From assembly GCF_918797505.1 (NCBI RefSeq), contig NC_092797.1, positions 496,001 to 560,000 of the forward strand: a stretch of 64,000 nt of DNA, given 5' to 3'. Below are positions 1 to 11,639 of the stretch, piece after piece. Position 1 is the stretch's first letter. Every line of letters begins with the position of its first letter. Both the position numbers and the translations under genes were made by a program. Source of the stretch: Bemisia tabaci (Eukaryota > Arthropoda > Insecta > Hemiptera > Aleyrodidae). The notes under the pieces were generated by a model that saw only the letters and a program-made list of their open reading frames with translations, was not told the origin of the DNA and did not search any database.

Positions 1-253
1 ACCAACTCACTTTATGTGTAGCCTTTCTTAAAAACAAGCAGAGGCTTTTCTTAAGGATCTTCACACTGAGTCACTAAACCTTTGTGTTTTTTATTCAATA
101 TTCTGGAAAAACTAAGTGAGTAGATTACGTGGTGAATTTTTGCGTATTTTAGGAGTCAAACTCCTGGACAAGCCCGGTTTTTAAAAATTCAGAAAACTTA
201 AAGGAATTTCAAGTGTGCCGCAATAGCGAGAAAACGATGAAAGTGATGTACTA

Positions 254-1672
254 CAGGGTGTTTCAGACCACCCGTACCAGGCATTTTTCTCGGTTGGTTT
301 AGGTCGTACGAAGTCGGAGACCGCGGGGTTGAATAGGGAATTGACCCCAAGGAATCCGAATTTCGTGGTCCCGAAATCCCCCCACCCCCCTTGGGGGGTA
401 AAGGGGGGGTCACGATGCTAAAAGTCACGGTTCCCGACCGCATTGCGGATAGATCTCATCAGGATTGAAAAGCACGGAAAATTTCACGTGGAATTGACCC
501 CTAAAAATCCAAAATCGGACCAGCCAAGGCCCAAAAATGACCCCCTAAAGAGGGGGACAGTACCCCCCTCCATAATTTCTCTTTGGTCTCAAAATTGACG
601 TAAATTCTCCAGAAAAAGACTGTTTCCCAGGTAATCGACCTCGAGGAATCCAAATTTCATGGTCCCGAAGCTCCTCTAGCTCCCCTTGGGGGGTAAACGG
701 GGGGCCCAATTTTAAAAATCGGGGCTCCTTTCCGAATCGCAAATTGATTGCATCCAAATTGAGGAGCAGAACACATTTACATCTTAAGTGACTCCTAAGA
801 GTTCTAATTGACGCCCCTGAACGGCAGAAAGTAACCCCCTGAGGAAGGGGGCCTCGCCCCGCCAAAAATTTCTCAGGATTCCTCTTTGGTCGCAAAATTG
901 ACGTCGATTCTCCAGAAAAAGACTGTTTCCCATGTAATCGACCCCGAGGACTCTAAATTTCATGTTCCCTGAGCTCCTCGGGGTCGATTACATGGGAAAC
1001 AGTCTTTTTCTGGAGAATCGACGTCAATTTTGCGACCAAAGAGGAATCCTGAGAAATTTTTGGCGGGGGCGAGGCCCCCTTCCTCAGGGGGTTACTTTCT
1101 GCCGTTCAGGGGCGTCAATTAGAACTCTTAGGAGTCACTTAAGATGTAAATGTGTTCTGCTCCTCAATTTGGATGCAATCAATTTGCGATTCGGAAAGGA
1201 GCCCCGATTTTTAAAATTGGGCCCCCCGTTTACCCCCCAAGGGGGGCTAGAGGAGCTTCGGGACCATGAAATTTGGATTCCTCGAGGTCGATTACCTGGG
1301 AAACAGTCTTTTTCTGGAGAATTTACGTCAATTTTGAGACCAAAGAGAAATTATGGAGGGGGGTACTGTCCCCCTCTTTAGGGGGTCATTTTTGGGCCTT
1401 GGCTGGTCCGATTTTGGATTTTTAGGGGTCAATTCCACGTGAAATTTTCCGTGCTTTTCAATCCTGATGAGATCTATCCGCAATGCGGTCGGGAACCGTG
1501 ACTTTTAGCATCGTGACCCCCCCTTTACCCCCCAAGGGGGGTGGGGGGATTTCGGGACCACGAAATTCGGATTCCTTGGGGTCAATTCCCTATTCAACCC
1601 CGCGGTCTCCGACTTCGTACGACCTAAACCAACCGAGAAAAATGCCTGGTACGGGTGGTCTGAAACACCCTG
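254..1672. mobile_element. Giant palindromic element 1 (foldback, TA target site)
   Basis: The two halves are reverse complements almost base for base, with arms of about 254-953 and 971-1672 and only about 17 unpaired bases at the centre. The ends are CAGGGTG and CACCCTG, each directly flanked by TA (252-253 and 1673-1674), which fits a TA target-site duplication as in Tc1/mariner-type elements. The DNA is much more GC-rich than its surroundings, with runs such as CCCCCTTGGGGGG. Each arm holds a degenerate tandem module (about 345-430, 645-725 and 935-970) built on AATCC-AATTTC-TGGTCCC. No transposase is visible; long open frames on both strands mirror each other and look like by-products of the repeat. 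It may be a non-autonomous DNA element. Confidence 0.8.
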
Positions 1673-1936
1673 TATAGCAGTCATATCACTTTAGTGACCC
1701 ATTGTAGAAACATCTCTGGCCGGGAGTTCAGCATTTTGATCAAGCCAAAAATAGGAATTAGGCATAGGCCATTATTACAAAATGAGGTCGAATTGTGGGA
1801 TCATAATGCAACTGAACGTCACTATCTATTGCACTAATAATCACTAAATTGTTCATGACTTCTTTTGAGTACTGGAGAGCGTTTCCTGACCAAACGCAAA
1901 TTCCGATTTCTTGACCCAACTTTATGAGACTCACCA

Positions 1937-1954
1937 CCCCCCCCCCCCCCCCCC
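1937..1954. repeat. Poly-C tract, 18 nt, left flank of palindrome 2
   Basis: There are eighteen consecutive C. A second C tract of 16 nt (4057-4072) borders the other end of the palindromic element in the same strand sense. The element therefore appears to sit inside a C homopolymer, or to have duplicated it on insertion. Confidence 0.9.
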
Positions 1955-1955
1955 T

Positions 1956-4056
1956 AGGGCGAGTCAAAAAACATCGACTTTCGAATTTCAAAAACGTATA
2001 GGGGGGAAAAGTTGCGCCTAGGCATCAACCTAAAGTGTGCCAAAGCGTTCCTCGAAAAAAAAATTTCTTGGGGTGCCTCTCCTGCAGTTTGTGTCAAAAA
2101 ATCACGTGATTCATGCTGTTTTTCCCGATTTCATCGCACTATTTAAGCATAATAAAGATTCGCTAGAGCCCTGAATTTTGGAGCATTAACTCACTACTAG
2201 TAGTCATTTAAGGTGTACTAATTAATTTTTAAATCAACATATTTTTTGTGCCCCCCACATGCCCTTAAAAATGCAAAAAACGCGATTGCGGCCGAATGCG
2301 CTTCGCGTATTTCAACGATTTTATCGATTTTTTTAGGTGACTTGGCATCCACGCAAAAAGTCAATTTTCGGTTTTTAGGAACTATTTATATAGATGATAA
2401 GGGAAAAATATTAGTTTTTTAAATGCGGGCGGTTTTTCCCCGCTTTGCGAGCTCACAGTTAGGCCGTATCACTCGATTTGGCCGAAATCACATCGATTTT
2501 CGCTATTTTTTTGCACGACTTGGCAAGCATGTAAAAAATCGGACATTCACTTTTCGTAGACTCTTTTCATAGTAGAATAAGAGGATATAATAATTATTTT
2601 GCTGGGGGATGTTTTTGTACCTCTGCGGAGCCCTTAACAAGCCAGAAAAACACGATTTTTAGCGACTTTTCAGCTATTTTTGACGATGTTTTTCAGGGAC
2701 CTGACAACCGCGCAAAAATTTGACCCTTCAATTTTCAGGGACTCTTTTCATGGCAAACTAAGATACCGTAAAACGTTTTTTGTTTAGGTCCTTTTTTGTA
2801 CCTCCTCAGAGGCAAGAAAAAGATGACTCGTGACACCCATTCATCACTATAAAAACCTTAAATATTTTAACTCTTTTTTACGTATTTGAGCTGTAATTGA
2901 TACGAAAGTTCATAAAAATATTTCATTATTAAATTTTAGTGATTTAATTTATTATTTATTAAATATTATTCATTATTATTATTAGTTTTATTTAAGTATT
3001 GTATCTAAATATTTAATTCATTGCAGGTTTAATTTGTTACTTTACCTGATTTAAATTAAAATTAACAATGATAAAGTAAGAAGTCTTTTGATAAATAAAC
3101 ATTTAATAAGCAATAAAAGTTAGCTATACGTAAAAAAAGAGTTGAAATATTTAAGATTTTTAAAGTGATGAATGGGAGTCACGAGTCATCTTTTTCTTGC
3201 CTCTGAGGAGGTACAAAAAAGGACCTAAACAAAAAACGTTATACAGGATCTTAGTCTGCCATGAAAAGAGTCCCTGAAAATTGAAGGGTCAAATTTTTGC
3301 GCGGTTGTCAAGTCCCTGAAAAACATCGTCAAAAATAGCTGAAAAGTCGCTAAAAATCGTGTTTTTCTGGCTTGTTAAGGGCTCCGCAGAGGTACAAAAA
3401 CATCCCCCAGCAAAATAATTATTATATCCTCTTATTCTACTATGAAAAGAGTCTACGAAAAGTGAATGTCCGATTTTTTACATGCTTGCCAAGTCGTGCA
3501 AAAAAATAGCGAAAATCGATGTGATTTCGGCCAAATCGAGTGATACGGCCTAACTGTGAGCTCGCAAAGCGGGGAAAAACCGCCCGCATTTAAAAAACTA
3601 ATATTTTTCCCTTATCATCTATATAAATAGTTCCTAAAAACCGAAAATTGACTTTTTGCGTGGATGCCAAGTCACCTAAAAAAATCGATAAAATCGTTGA
3701 AATACGCGAAGCGCATTCGGCCGCAATCGCGTTTTTTGCATTTTTAAGGGCATGTGGGGGGCACAAAAAATATGTTGATTTAAAAATTAATTAGTACACC
3801 TTAAATGACTACTAGTAGTGAGTTAATGCTCCAAAATTCAGGGCTCTAGCGAATCTTTATTATGCTTAAATAGTGCGATGAAATCGGGAAAAACAGCATG
3901 AATCACGTGATTTTTTGACACAAACTGCAGGAGAGGCACCCCAAGAAATTTTTTTTTCGAGGAACGCTTTGGCACACTTTAGGTTGATGCCTAGGCGCAA
4001 CTTTTCCCCCCTATACGTTTTTGAAATTCGAAAGTCGATGTTTTTTGACTCGCCCT
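1956..4056. mobile_element. Giant palindromic element 2 in a poly-C target
   Basis: Inverted arms of about 930 bp (1956-2886 and 3129-4056) are nearly identical; the few differences I see are near 2756-2780 against 3232-3256. The AT-rich spacer at about 2887-3128 is not paired. The ends are AGGGCGAGTC and GACTCGCCCT. Within each arm a unit of about 180 bp recurs: the phrase GACTTGGCA or GACCTGACA, followed by a CGCAAAAA-like run and ACTCTTTTCAT, starts near 2338, 2516 and 2698. No protein-coding region is visible. The arm identity suggests recent formation or gene conversion between arms. It is possibly a non-autonomous element and could be transcribed into a very long hairpin RNA. Confidence 0.8.
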
Positions 4057-4072
4057 CCCCCCCCCCCCCCCC
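4057..4072. repeat. Poly-C tract, 16 nt, right flank of palindrome 2
   Basis: Sixteen consecutive C directly follow the terminal GACTCGCCCT of the palindromic element. Because this is C and not G on the + strand, it is a direct copy of the left flank. That argues against a simple read-through (adapter-missed) palindrome artefact. Confidence 0.9.
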
Positions 4073-5516
4073 ACGAATATAACAATTATATCAATACTGT
4101 AAGGCATCTCTTGTGAACGGTCACATTTGTCTCTGATTTTTCCTTCCAGCCAAATTACCTGTAAACAAGAAGCAAAACTGAACGGCGAACTAAAAATAGG
4201 TTGTGAACGCATACATGTAGATTAGCCCTGTATCAAGCACAATTACAGAGAGTAAAATTAGGAGGCCTCCCCAAAAGTGGGATTAAGTCTTGTGGGTATT
4301 GCGCTGCTTTGTGGAATTGAATACAACATCGTAAAGTTTCTTGCGCATGTGACACTTTTTAAAGTGGAGTATTCTGTGTAAGTTTCTGTAGTTAAAAACT
4401 TTCAAGCCCCTCTTCAAACCCCGAAGTACACTTCACACTTGGTATTTTGATCTCTCTGCATTCCTGATATTTGACTCACCATCTGTTTATTTGCTTTAGT
4501 GTGTATGACTTTGAAGCACCTATTGCTTGCTCATTTTTCTACCTGCCATTTTTTATTTTATTGATTGAAGATCGATGAATAAGATGTATTTATGCTGAAA
4601 GAAACTTGGTGAAAATGAAATAAATCAAAAATGACTATGCTTGCATAATTCTTTTCAGTATAAGTACACTCAATAGTGCTTTAGAAAAGTGTTTCGAAAC
4701 TGAGCTGCTGAACGAGCTATTTAACATGGACCAAAGAGAGATCTGGAGGATCAGTTAATCCTTGCTGAACATCGCTAGATTCCACAAATTGCCTAAAATT
4801 GGCCTATACCGATACTTTTCCTAAAATTGCTTTTGGAAGAAAGCCATAATCTGTGACTTCTTTATCAGACTCAAAAAAATTTAAGTGACACTATTACCGA
4901 GCCCTGTCGAGTTGAAGCTTATCTATTAGAGTTCACCTGCAGAGCTTTGCTCATCCCCTCAAATATTTTTAACACTTTCGTGTCAGGAACAAGCAAAAAT
5001 ATTGATGCATTGATGGTGTGAGAAACCCTAGCAATACTCTAAAGTAGACTTCATGAATTGCAGTCATCTTTAAAAGCAGTAGTTTGTTCCATTTTAATGT
5101 ACGCCAAGTCTCACTGCCTTTGATTTTCTTCAGTTCAGCCTCCATTTTATTCTGTAGCTTTTTATGGTGGTATTGAATAAAAAAGGAACATCGCATACAT
5201 TGTCTTGAATATTTTTACTTTTTACCTTTAGAAAAAAAAATAACACATTCGCACGCATGAATCATTCCTAAAGAAAATAACCAGAAAACAATTTCTCCAA
5301 ATTGCAAATCATGCAAAATTCAGGCACAAAGTTATAAAAACATTTTTACTTACAGCAGTCAGCGATTTCTCTTTTATCCCATTTCTCTTTTCACAATATT
5401 TCCCCCCTAAAAAACGGAATCCATCAGACAGTCAAAATATGTATAAGTCCCAAACGGTGAATGGAAGTAAGAAAAGTCGGACTTTAGAAAGATGGGGGCG
5501 AGGCTGGTAGAAGTGT
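4073..5516. other. Non-coding stretch, no gene recognised
   Basis: The sequence is AT-rich with only short random frames. It probably lies in an intron of the + strand gene whose last exon is at 6922, or upstream of it. A short piece near 4727 (ACATGGACCA) resembles the end of the ~580 bp repeat family seen at 49.7 kb. Confidence 0.5.
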
Positions 5517-5788
5517 CAGTAGAGCCTCATTATCTCAACATAGCAATCATCAAATCAAATTTTTCTTTTTGGTTATCAGACCAAAATCGTCACTACCAAA
5601 ACCATCTGAAACGATCAAAAAATATTTGAGAAACGTTAAGAGGTCCTTGTATTGACATGTGTACCTATCAAGCACTTTAAATGTTCTTGAGTGTACATGT
5701 TCCATTTTTCAACCACCCAATTTTCGTACCTTTTTTAATCTAAACCCCAGAGGATTCTCAAATATCTCAGATAATCAAGGTTCTACTG
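5517..5788. mobile_element. Short inverted-repeat element, Tigger/pogo-like ends
   Basis: The left end CAGTAGAGCCTCATTATCTC pairs imperfectly with the right end (the reverse complement begins CAGTAGAACCTTGATTATCT). Ends of the type CAGTnGAACCT are known from pogo/Tigger elements. No clear TA duplication is visible and no transposase fits in 272 bp, so this would be a MITE. Confidence 0.45.
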
Positions 5789-6921
5789 CGCAGTTAATCG
5801 ATGAAATCTTTCAATACATTCCTCTTCGGATAATGAATATGTCTGTCTTTGAACATAGTTTGTATCCTTGACAAGACAAATTTCTACAAAATTTGAAAGT
5901 TCAAAGAGAAACCAAAAGGTCAACAGGTGATTTGCGTCCATTACAAAATCATGTTTTGATGCTTGAGTCTTTGAATGAGTCAAAAATAATAAGATCTGTG
6001 AAAATGCCAAGTTTTTTTTGAATAATATTAACATACGTATCTTAGGAAACAACGTTGAATGTGTCATTCGTTATATTATGTTAATGTTATTCTTAATTTT
6101 CTACCACAATCCACTCAGAGCAACCAGCACATATCCCCCCCCCCCCCCCTTGTAAAGTCTTTAGAGAAAAAAGTAATTGTACGCGCCAATACGGCGGATG
6201 TTAGCATGCACAATGTTTTCCAAAGGGTAATATTTCCAATATTTTTGAAAGGTGAATTTTAGAGTCCAGACCTAAGATGGAAGAACCAAAAACGTTCCAC
6301 CAAAACGAGGAATTCTCACACAAATTGAAATTTCCTCCCATTTAATCACCACATGCTTTTAACATTTTTATAATTAAAAATATCTTTTATTAGTTATTAT
6401 CTTTCTTAACCATCAACTAAGGAATTGATTACAAAAACTTGCTCGATGAGCTTATGTCATCAATTTTTCTTTAAGGTTCTAGGGATTAAAATTATAATTA
6501 AAAGAAGAGGAAAGCTCTGAGAGTCGGGAGGAACTAAATAGCAGCTTTATCCATAATAAACCACAAACGAATTTTTTAACAATTACAAGCCCATATCTCT
6601 CCTTTTCAAAATAAAATTTTTGACCAACGGACTAGAAAAAATTAATCTTAGCATACTGAATAAGGTCTCCAAGTATGGACGTAGCTGACTTGACTAAGAA
6701 ATAGTCAACTAATAATAGGAAATAGGAAAAAATTTCACTGGAAGGATCTCATGAAACTTTCAATCCTTGGTCAGGACAATGCTACAAATACCAGAGACTC
6801 AACCATGAAAATTTGATTCTGTAAGATATGTGCTTAATCTACTCTATTCTCAGCTGATGATCTGAAGTGAGTCATTGCCCCCTGGTTGAAGCAATTTTAA
6901 TCGTTTTTCTCTTTTCACCAG
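5789..6921 (+). other. Probable intron upstream of the 6922 exon
   Basis: No coding sequence is recognised. It includes a 15-nt poly-C run at 6135-6149. It ends in a good polypyrimidine tract and acceptor (TTTTTCTCTTTTCACCAG, ending at 6921) that opens the exon at 6922. Confidence 0.6.
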
Positions 6922-7579
6922 ATCGAATCCAGGCACCCCAACTCAGCCGCGGAGGCCAGATTTCATTGGTGTAGGACGGAATGCGGATAGTAACTTGTTC
7001 TACATGTACAGGAACTCAGGTCATGACGGAAAATCTGAAAACAATTCGCAGAGGAAATTCCTTTCGGAAGGGGAACTTCTCCGAGGCGGAGAAGCTACGC
7101 CTGCATATCCTAGAAGCAACAACACAGTTGATAATATCCAAGAATTAGCCGGATCACCGCAAAGAGGATTTTATCAATGGAAAGATTCGTCTCCAAATGC
7201 TTACAGTCCTCAGCAGCGGCCCGGCTTCGATGAATACCGCTCGAATCCAACTAGTCCTATGCAGCGATCATACTACCCTTTGGTTCATGGTGGTATCCCT
7301 GTCTACCCTCCTCCCCCTTCCCCCCAAGTAAAAAGGAAACACTTTGTGCCCAATCAGCCGCAACAGCATCAAACGCCGGTGCCACAACAACAAATGTCAC
7401 CCCCGTCCACACTCAGTGACAATCGAAGGCGGCCCATATCATTCGTTCGAGCACTAGAAATGTCAGACTCAATAGAAATGGCAGCTGCCTCATCTAATTC
7501 ACAGGACCCAAGGCAGAATACCACGCCAACCTCTGATAGGCAAAGTGTGTATGATATGAACTATGAGATATCGGTCTAG
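6922..7579 (+). CDS. Last coding exon of an unidentified protein with a disordered tail
   Basis: This is the 3'-terminal coding exon of a larger protein; upstream exons lie outside the window or are too short to see. It opens after a strong acceptor at 6921 with one base that completes a split codon (phase 2 intron), then reads 218 codons beginning SNPGTPTQPRRPDF and stops at TAG 7577-7579. An internal ATG at 6995 is not the true start. The peptide is low-complexity: Pro/Gln/Ser-rich, with a run of prolines near 7305-7325, a Gln-rich patch near 7360-7400, the basic block RRRPISFVRALEM, and the end DMNYEISV. The C-terminal I-S-V fits a class II PDZ ligand. I do not recognise the family with certainty. 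The p140Cap/AIP3-like coiled-coil scaffold family of insects is a guess to be tested by a protein search. That the exon is real is well supported by the long open frame and codon-like composition. Confidence 0.8.
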
Positions 7580-9561
7580 CCAATGTAATCTGTGCATAGT
7601 TGCACGGAATTGTGTTTTTTACAATTGTATATTTTTCCACTCAAACTCTTGCACATAGCCTCTACGTTTTTAGTCAGGGATCCAGAGTTGGTAAAGGAAG
7701 AAATTGAACGAAAATTTGATAGTCTAGTCACTCGATGCTTTGCTCAAACTTGTGGAATGCAGGAATTTTGTAGTCTAATCAAATGGAACAATTTGCTGAT
7801 AAGTGTAAATTGAGCAAACTGGAATGGAAGTTTCCAATTACAATCCCTTAGTAATGTACCATTTCCAAATGCTTAATGAAGTAATTTTTGTAAATCTACA
7901 TATGTTGAACTCAGTTTCAAAGGCTAAGCCTGACTCAGAGAGCTGAAAAATTGATAAATTGTTTTTGATATGGACAAGGTACAAGAAAGTAAGACCATTT
8001 TCTTCTCGTTAAAATAAGGTTCCCAGAAGAAAATATTTTTTTATGTGTACTTGTAATTAAACATTTACAATGAGTTATAGGTTATATTTTTAGGCATTTA
8101 CCTTGATTTTCAGTTCTTTCTTGCTAATTGAGTAAAATGTGGAGCAAAATCAAAGAGATTTGAAAGTCAGTTTTAAGAGTTTGACTTGCACCATTTAAAA
8201 TGTTTCATTTTGTAAGTAAAAAATGTTAACTAATAGAATCTACTTGGGAAAACTCAAAATTTAGTTTAACTCAGAGCCCAAAGTAAGAGAGCTACATGTC
8301 TTTGATTGACTCGACCTGAGTCAGTTACAGGAAGCCATTTGCATTGGAACATTTTTCTGAAATATTTTTGCAAGAAATTTGTGAATTCTCAAAAGTTTTA
8401 AAGGTTATGGAAGAAAGCATCAGCAATATCTAGTGAAACAGTAGACAGTCTAATTAGAAGAATGAATGACTTATTTTTAAAAGTTTAAGACTGGCACTGT
8501 AATTTCAAAACCAAACTAATCAGTAAGCCCATCTCTGTCGCATTTGAAAAATACTCTTTTTCTACTGAATGAAAATTTCTCACGCCCCTGAATACTTCAC
8601 TTTTTTTGCAAATTTTTAAGGCCTCGTATACCCTTGAATTTGGGGGGGGGGGGGGGCATCAATGGTTTTGGAAATCCTTGTATTCAACATTATCTGCTTA
8701 TTTCGTTCACAAATGTTCAGAGGATCGGTCCTCCTTGTTGTGCTGTGGGCAAAATTTTATCAAGTGTTGCTTGCACATCATGGACTTCTGAGCTATTTAC
8801 AGCTGTACATCTAATCAGCAGAGAACAAACAAACAGAAAAAAGAATCTCCTTTTTCTCAGGCATTCTTTGAGGCCTCTATAATATTTTCTTTTTTGCTCA
8901 TATTTGACAGTAGTCGAAATTTGTGTTTAAAGTCCTAGAAAAATCTATAAAACTCCCTAATTTTAATAATGTAACTTCCTCAAAGAATCTTCGGAAATCA
9001 TAGATTCTGGTTTTAAAAAGCTAAAGTTTATAAACCTCGAGTTCTTGATTTTTATGACAGTCTAATTCTTCAAATAGTGAAGGAAATATTTCTTATCAAC
9101 TGCAAACTCTTGGCTTCATTTTGATCGTTTTTGTATTTTTCTCTTGCTTTTTTTAAATGCATCATCGTGACGTACGCAATGTACAATTGACGCCTTTCAT
9201 TTTGACCAATTTGAGAGCTTTAACTTCCAGTGAGAATGGCACCTAGAGAATTTGCACTCGCTAATCAGTGAGATCATATTATTCAGTACAAAAGAGGATT
9301 GTATAAATGGTCTGAAATGTTCAATTTTTTGTTAAGAACAAAATTTCCAAGTGAAGTGACACCAAAAATATTTTTGGCATGGTCATTTGTTGTGATTCAG
9401 TCAAGCATCAGAATTGTAAAGTTGTCATGTGTTACATTTTTTATTTTTTAATTTTTCTCGTGCAATTTTACTGTTCATATCTCAAATTTCCCATTTTGAA
9501 CCTTTTATCCTGGTCGCAAGATGCTAAATATCAGTATTTGATGCTGGTACTTCAGTTCCTG

Positions 9562-9614
<53 letters not shown>

Positions 9615-10302
9615 TTAATTTTTCGACTAAAAAATGTACACTTCCAGACCCTGGAAACTGTCCTATTCTTGTTACCAGGGCTCAAAGGGTCAAATCCAGT
9701 TTGTATCAGAGTACATGTGTTTTACATACACCTATTGTATTTCAACAACTTTCTTTGTTACAAAATTCCTGAATTCAAGAGTATTAATGGTTCACCAGCA
9801 GTGTATCTAAATCGTTCAGTTTAGTCTCTGGTTTGCTTTTTGGCTTATCATTATCATCCCCTTAGACAGTGCAGGGTGGCCAAATGTTCTGACAACTCAG
9901 AATAATTGGTAACAACCTGGCAACGTCAGAAAATAGAAAGTTGGGTGAAAAACCAGGAAAATTAAATTTGAATCAATAGGGCTCATACTAACTTTAAGTA
10001 GAGCTTGAATAAGAATATCCCCCCCCCTCTAAAGTCTCTCATAACTGCATTACCAGCTTATTTCCAACTTTTATGAATCTAAAATTGACTTATCGTCTGG
10101 GTAACTGCAACCAAAAGCGTCCTAGCTACATTATATTCATCTTTTTCTTCTCAAGGGAAAACCAAGCAGAATTCTGTCTTGAGATGTTTTTGTTTCTCTT
10201 CAATCTTGGGGAAAGCTGTAAATTTCAAGGATTGTGTTGCTTAGTTTTCTGGTAAAAATACAAATCATGAGAGGAAATTATGCAACACTTAATCTGGTTC
10301 AG
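7580..10302 (+). other. Sequence downstream of the stop codon; probable 3' UTR
   Basis: Nothing coding is seen. The stretch is T-rich and looks like unique sequence, with a 15-nt poly-G (8642-8656) and a 47-nt poly-T (9564-9610). Near 9882-9900 a short CAGGGTGGCCA phrase resembles the end of hAT-type MITEs. An exact cleavage site cannot be set; see also the poly(A) signal near 18.94 kb. Confidence 0.4.
9564..9610. repeat. Poly-T homopolymer, about 47 nt
   Basis: Uninterrupted T. No recognisable retroelement body adjoins it on either side, so it may be a microsatellite or the tail of a badly decayed retrocopy on the - strand. Its exact length is uncertain in any assembly. Confidence 0.85.
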
Positions 10303-10957
10303 TACAAGGTAAGTGAAACGTAAGTTTGCTCTCGCTGACCCCTTTGGCCAGAATGCAACTTTTTGTTCCCGTTACAAGAGCCACAAAGATTCAAGGTGGC
10401 GGTAGCCACCCCGGCCCAATCCTAAAAAGCTCCCCCTAAAACGTGAAAGACGACTGGTGGCTGCTGCCTAATTAGATACACAGGAGAAATCTCGATCAGG
10501 CTCTCCTGCGGCTTGCGATCGATTTAGCTCTCTTGCCAGTTAAGTGGTAGAATAGGACCCAAAAGCTCCGTAATATTTGGAAAGAACATGCTCAGTGCTA
10601 CTCATAGTGCCCACCTTTTTTGAGTTAAGTTGAATATTAAAAAAGTTATTAAGCTTTAACGACATTTGAATTTCAACAACTCTGCAGTTTCGGCAGAAAA
10701 CAAATGGAACCGTCTGCTGTTAAGAAATTGAACAAATTCAGTGCAAGCAAATTCGTGAAGAGTGGGAATTCATTCGTTTTCAGCAATGTGGCTGTTCGTT
10801 TATTTTTATCAACCGTAGACTGTCATATTTGTTTTCAGCCAAGACTGCTAAGTTGTTGAAATTGAAATCTTGCGCCTCAGCTCTAGTGACAGGAAGAGGA
10901 AGCTGCATCTGAGCATAAAGGGTTGGCAAGTGCATACTTATGTTCCACTTACCTTGT
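10303..10957. mobile_element. Foldback element with possible GTTCAG target duplication
   Basis: The left end TACAAGGTAAGTGAAACGTA pairs with the right end (the reverse complement contains ACAAGGTAAGTGGAACATAA). GTTCAG occurs directly at both outer edges (10297-10302 and 10958-10963), fitting a target-site duplication of about 6 bp. A second inverted pair lies inside (ATTTCAACAACT near 10672 against AGTTGTTGAAAT near 10851). No transposase frame is visible. Confidence 0.55.
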
Positions 10958-11128
10958 GTTCAGCCAACCGCTATCAAAGGTGTGGAAATATACTCACCAG
11001 CAGCGCCAGGTTTACATTCTTAGTCCTGTAAATGCAAATTATAAATATTTGTATCAATTTTTGTATGTCCTTGGTTACGAGATTATATTTTTTTAAGCTT
11101 TGCTTTTTAGGCTGGTGCCCCAGAATGT

Positions 11129-11622
11129 AGGGAAAAGACTACGCACAGAAGAAATTTGGCACTGACTGAATTTCGAGATTTTTTATATGATGTTCCCTAC
11201 GATCTCCTGAGTAAGATGAGCGTTTCAAATTAAATTCTGTGTGTGCCACAATCTCGAGAAAATCTGGTCTGAAATGTGCATTTTTCGGAAATTTAACATG
11301 AACTCTTATCATATGGAGAAGGAGCACCGTCACTAAGTCAAAGATGCAAGGCATTTTGTTTTCAATTGAGTTGCCGCACCATCTTAACTCTCCAACTGGC
11401 GCAAAATGTGGAGAGTGGAGCTCAACCCTCAATCATCTACATTTTCCACCCCATAATGCTAGTAAAACTACCAAAAAATGCACTTTTCAGACTCAAGATT
11501 GACACATTGAAAGTTCGATTTTAAAAGCTCATCTTACTCAGGAGATCCTAAGGAAAATCATGTAATAAAATCTTGAAATTCAGCTGACGCCTAATTTCTC
11601 AGTATTCCGTGCATACTCCTTT
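11129..11622. repeat. Inverted repeat with about 150-bp arms
   Basis: The left arm, about 11129-11290, is the imperfect reverse complement of about 11475-11622. The shared core GATCTCCTGAGTAAGATGAG (left) matches CTCATCTTACTCAGGAGATC (right). The loop of about 185 bp has no coding signal. This is probably a non-autonomous foldback transposon; no clear duplication was found at the ends. Confidence 0.65.
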
Positions 11623-11639
11623 CGGGAGGAAAAGAATTT

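Noticed and set aside
545..1677. Open frames in palindrome 1 as genes
   Set aside because: The same peptides appear on both strands because the DNA is palindromic; Gly/Pro-rich content comes from C/G runs.
254..4056. Palindromes as sequencing artefacts (missed-adapter read-through)
   Set aside because: The outer flanks are not reverse complements of each other. Element 1 has a TA duplication, and element 2 has a 240-bp unpaired spacer with C runs on the same strand at both ends.
8606..8882. Overlapping frames around GGGGG-encoded glycines
   Set aside because: They depend on the poly-G run and have no motif or splice context.
9379..9618. Frame ending in a long Phe run
   Set aside because: It is a translation of the 47-nt poly-T tract.
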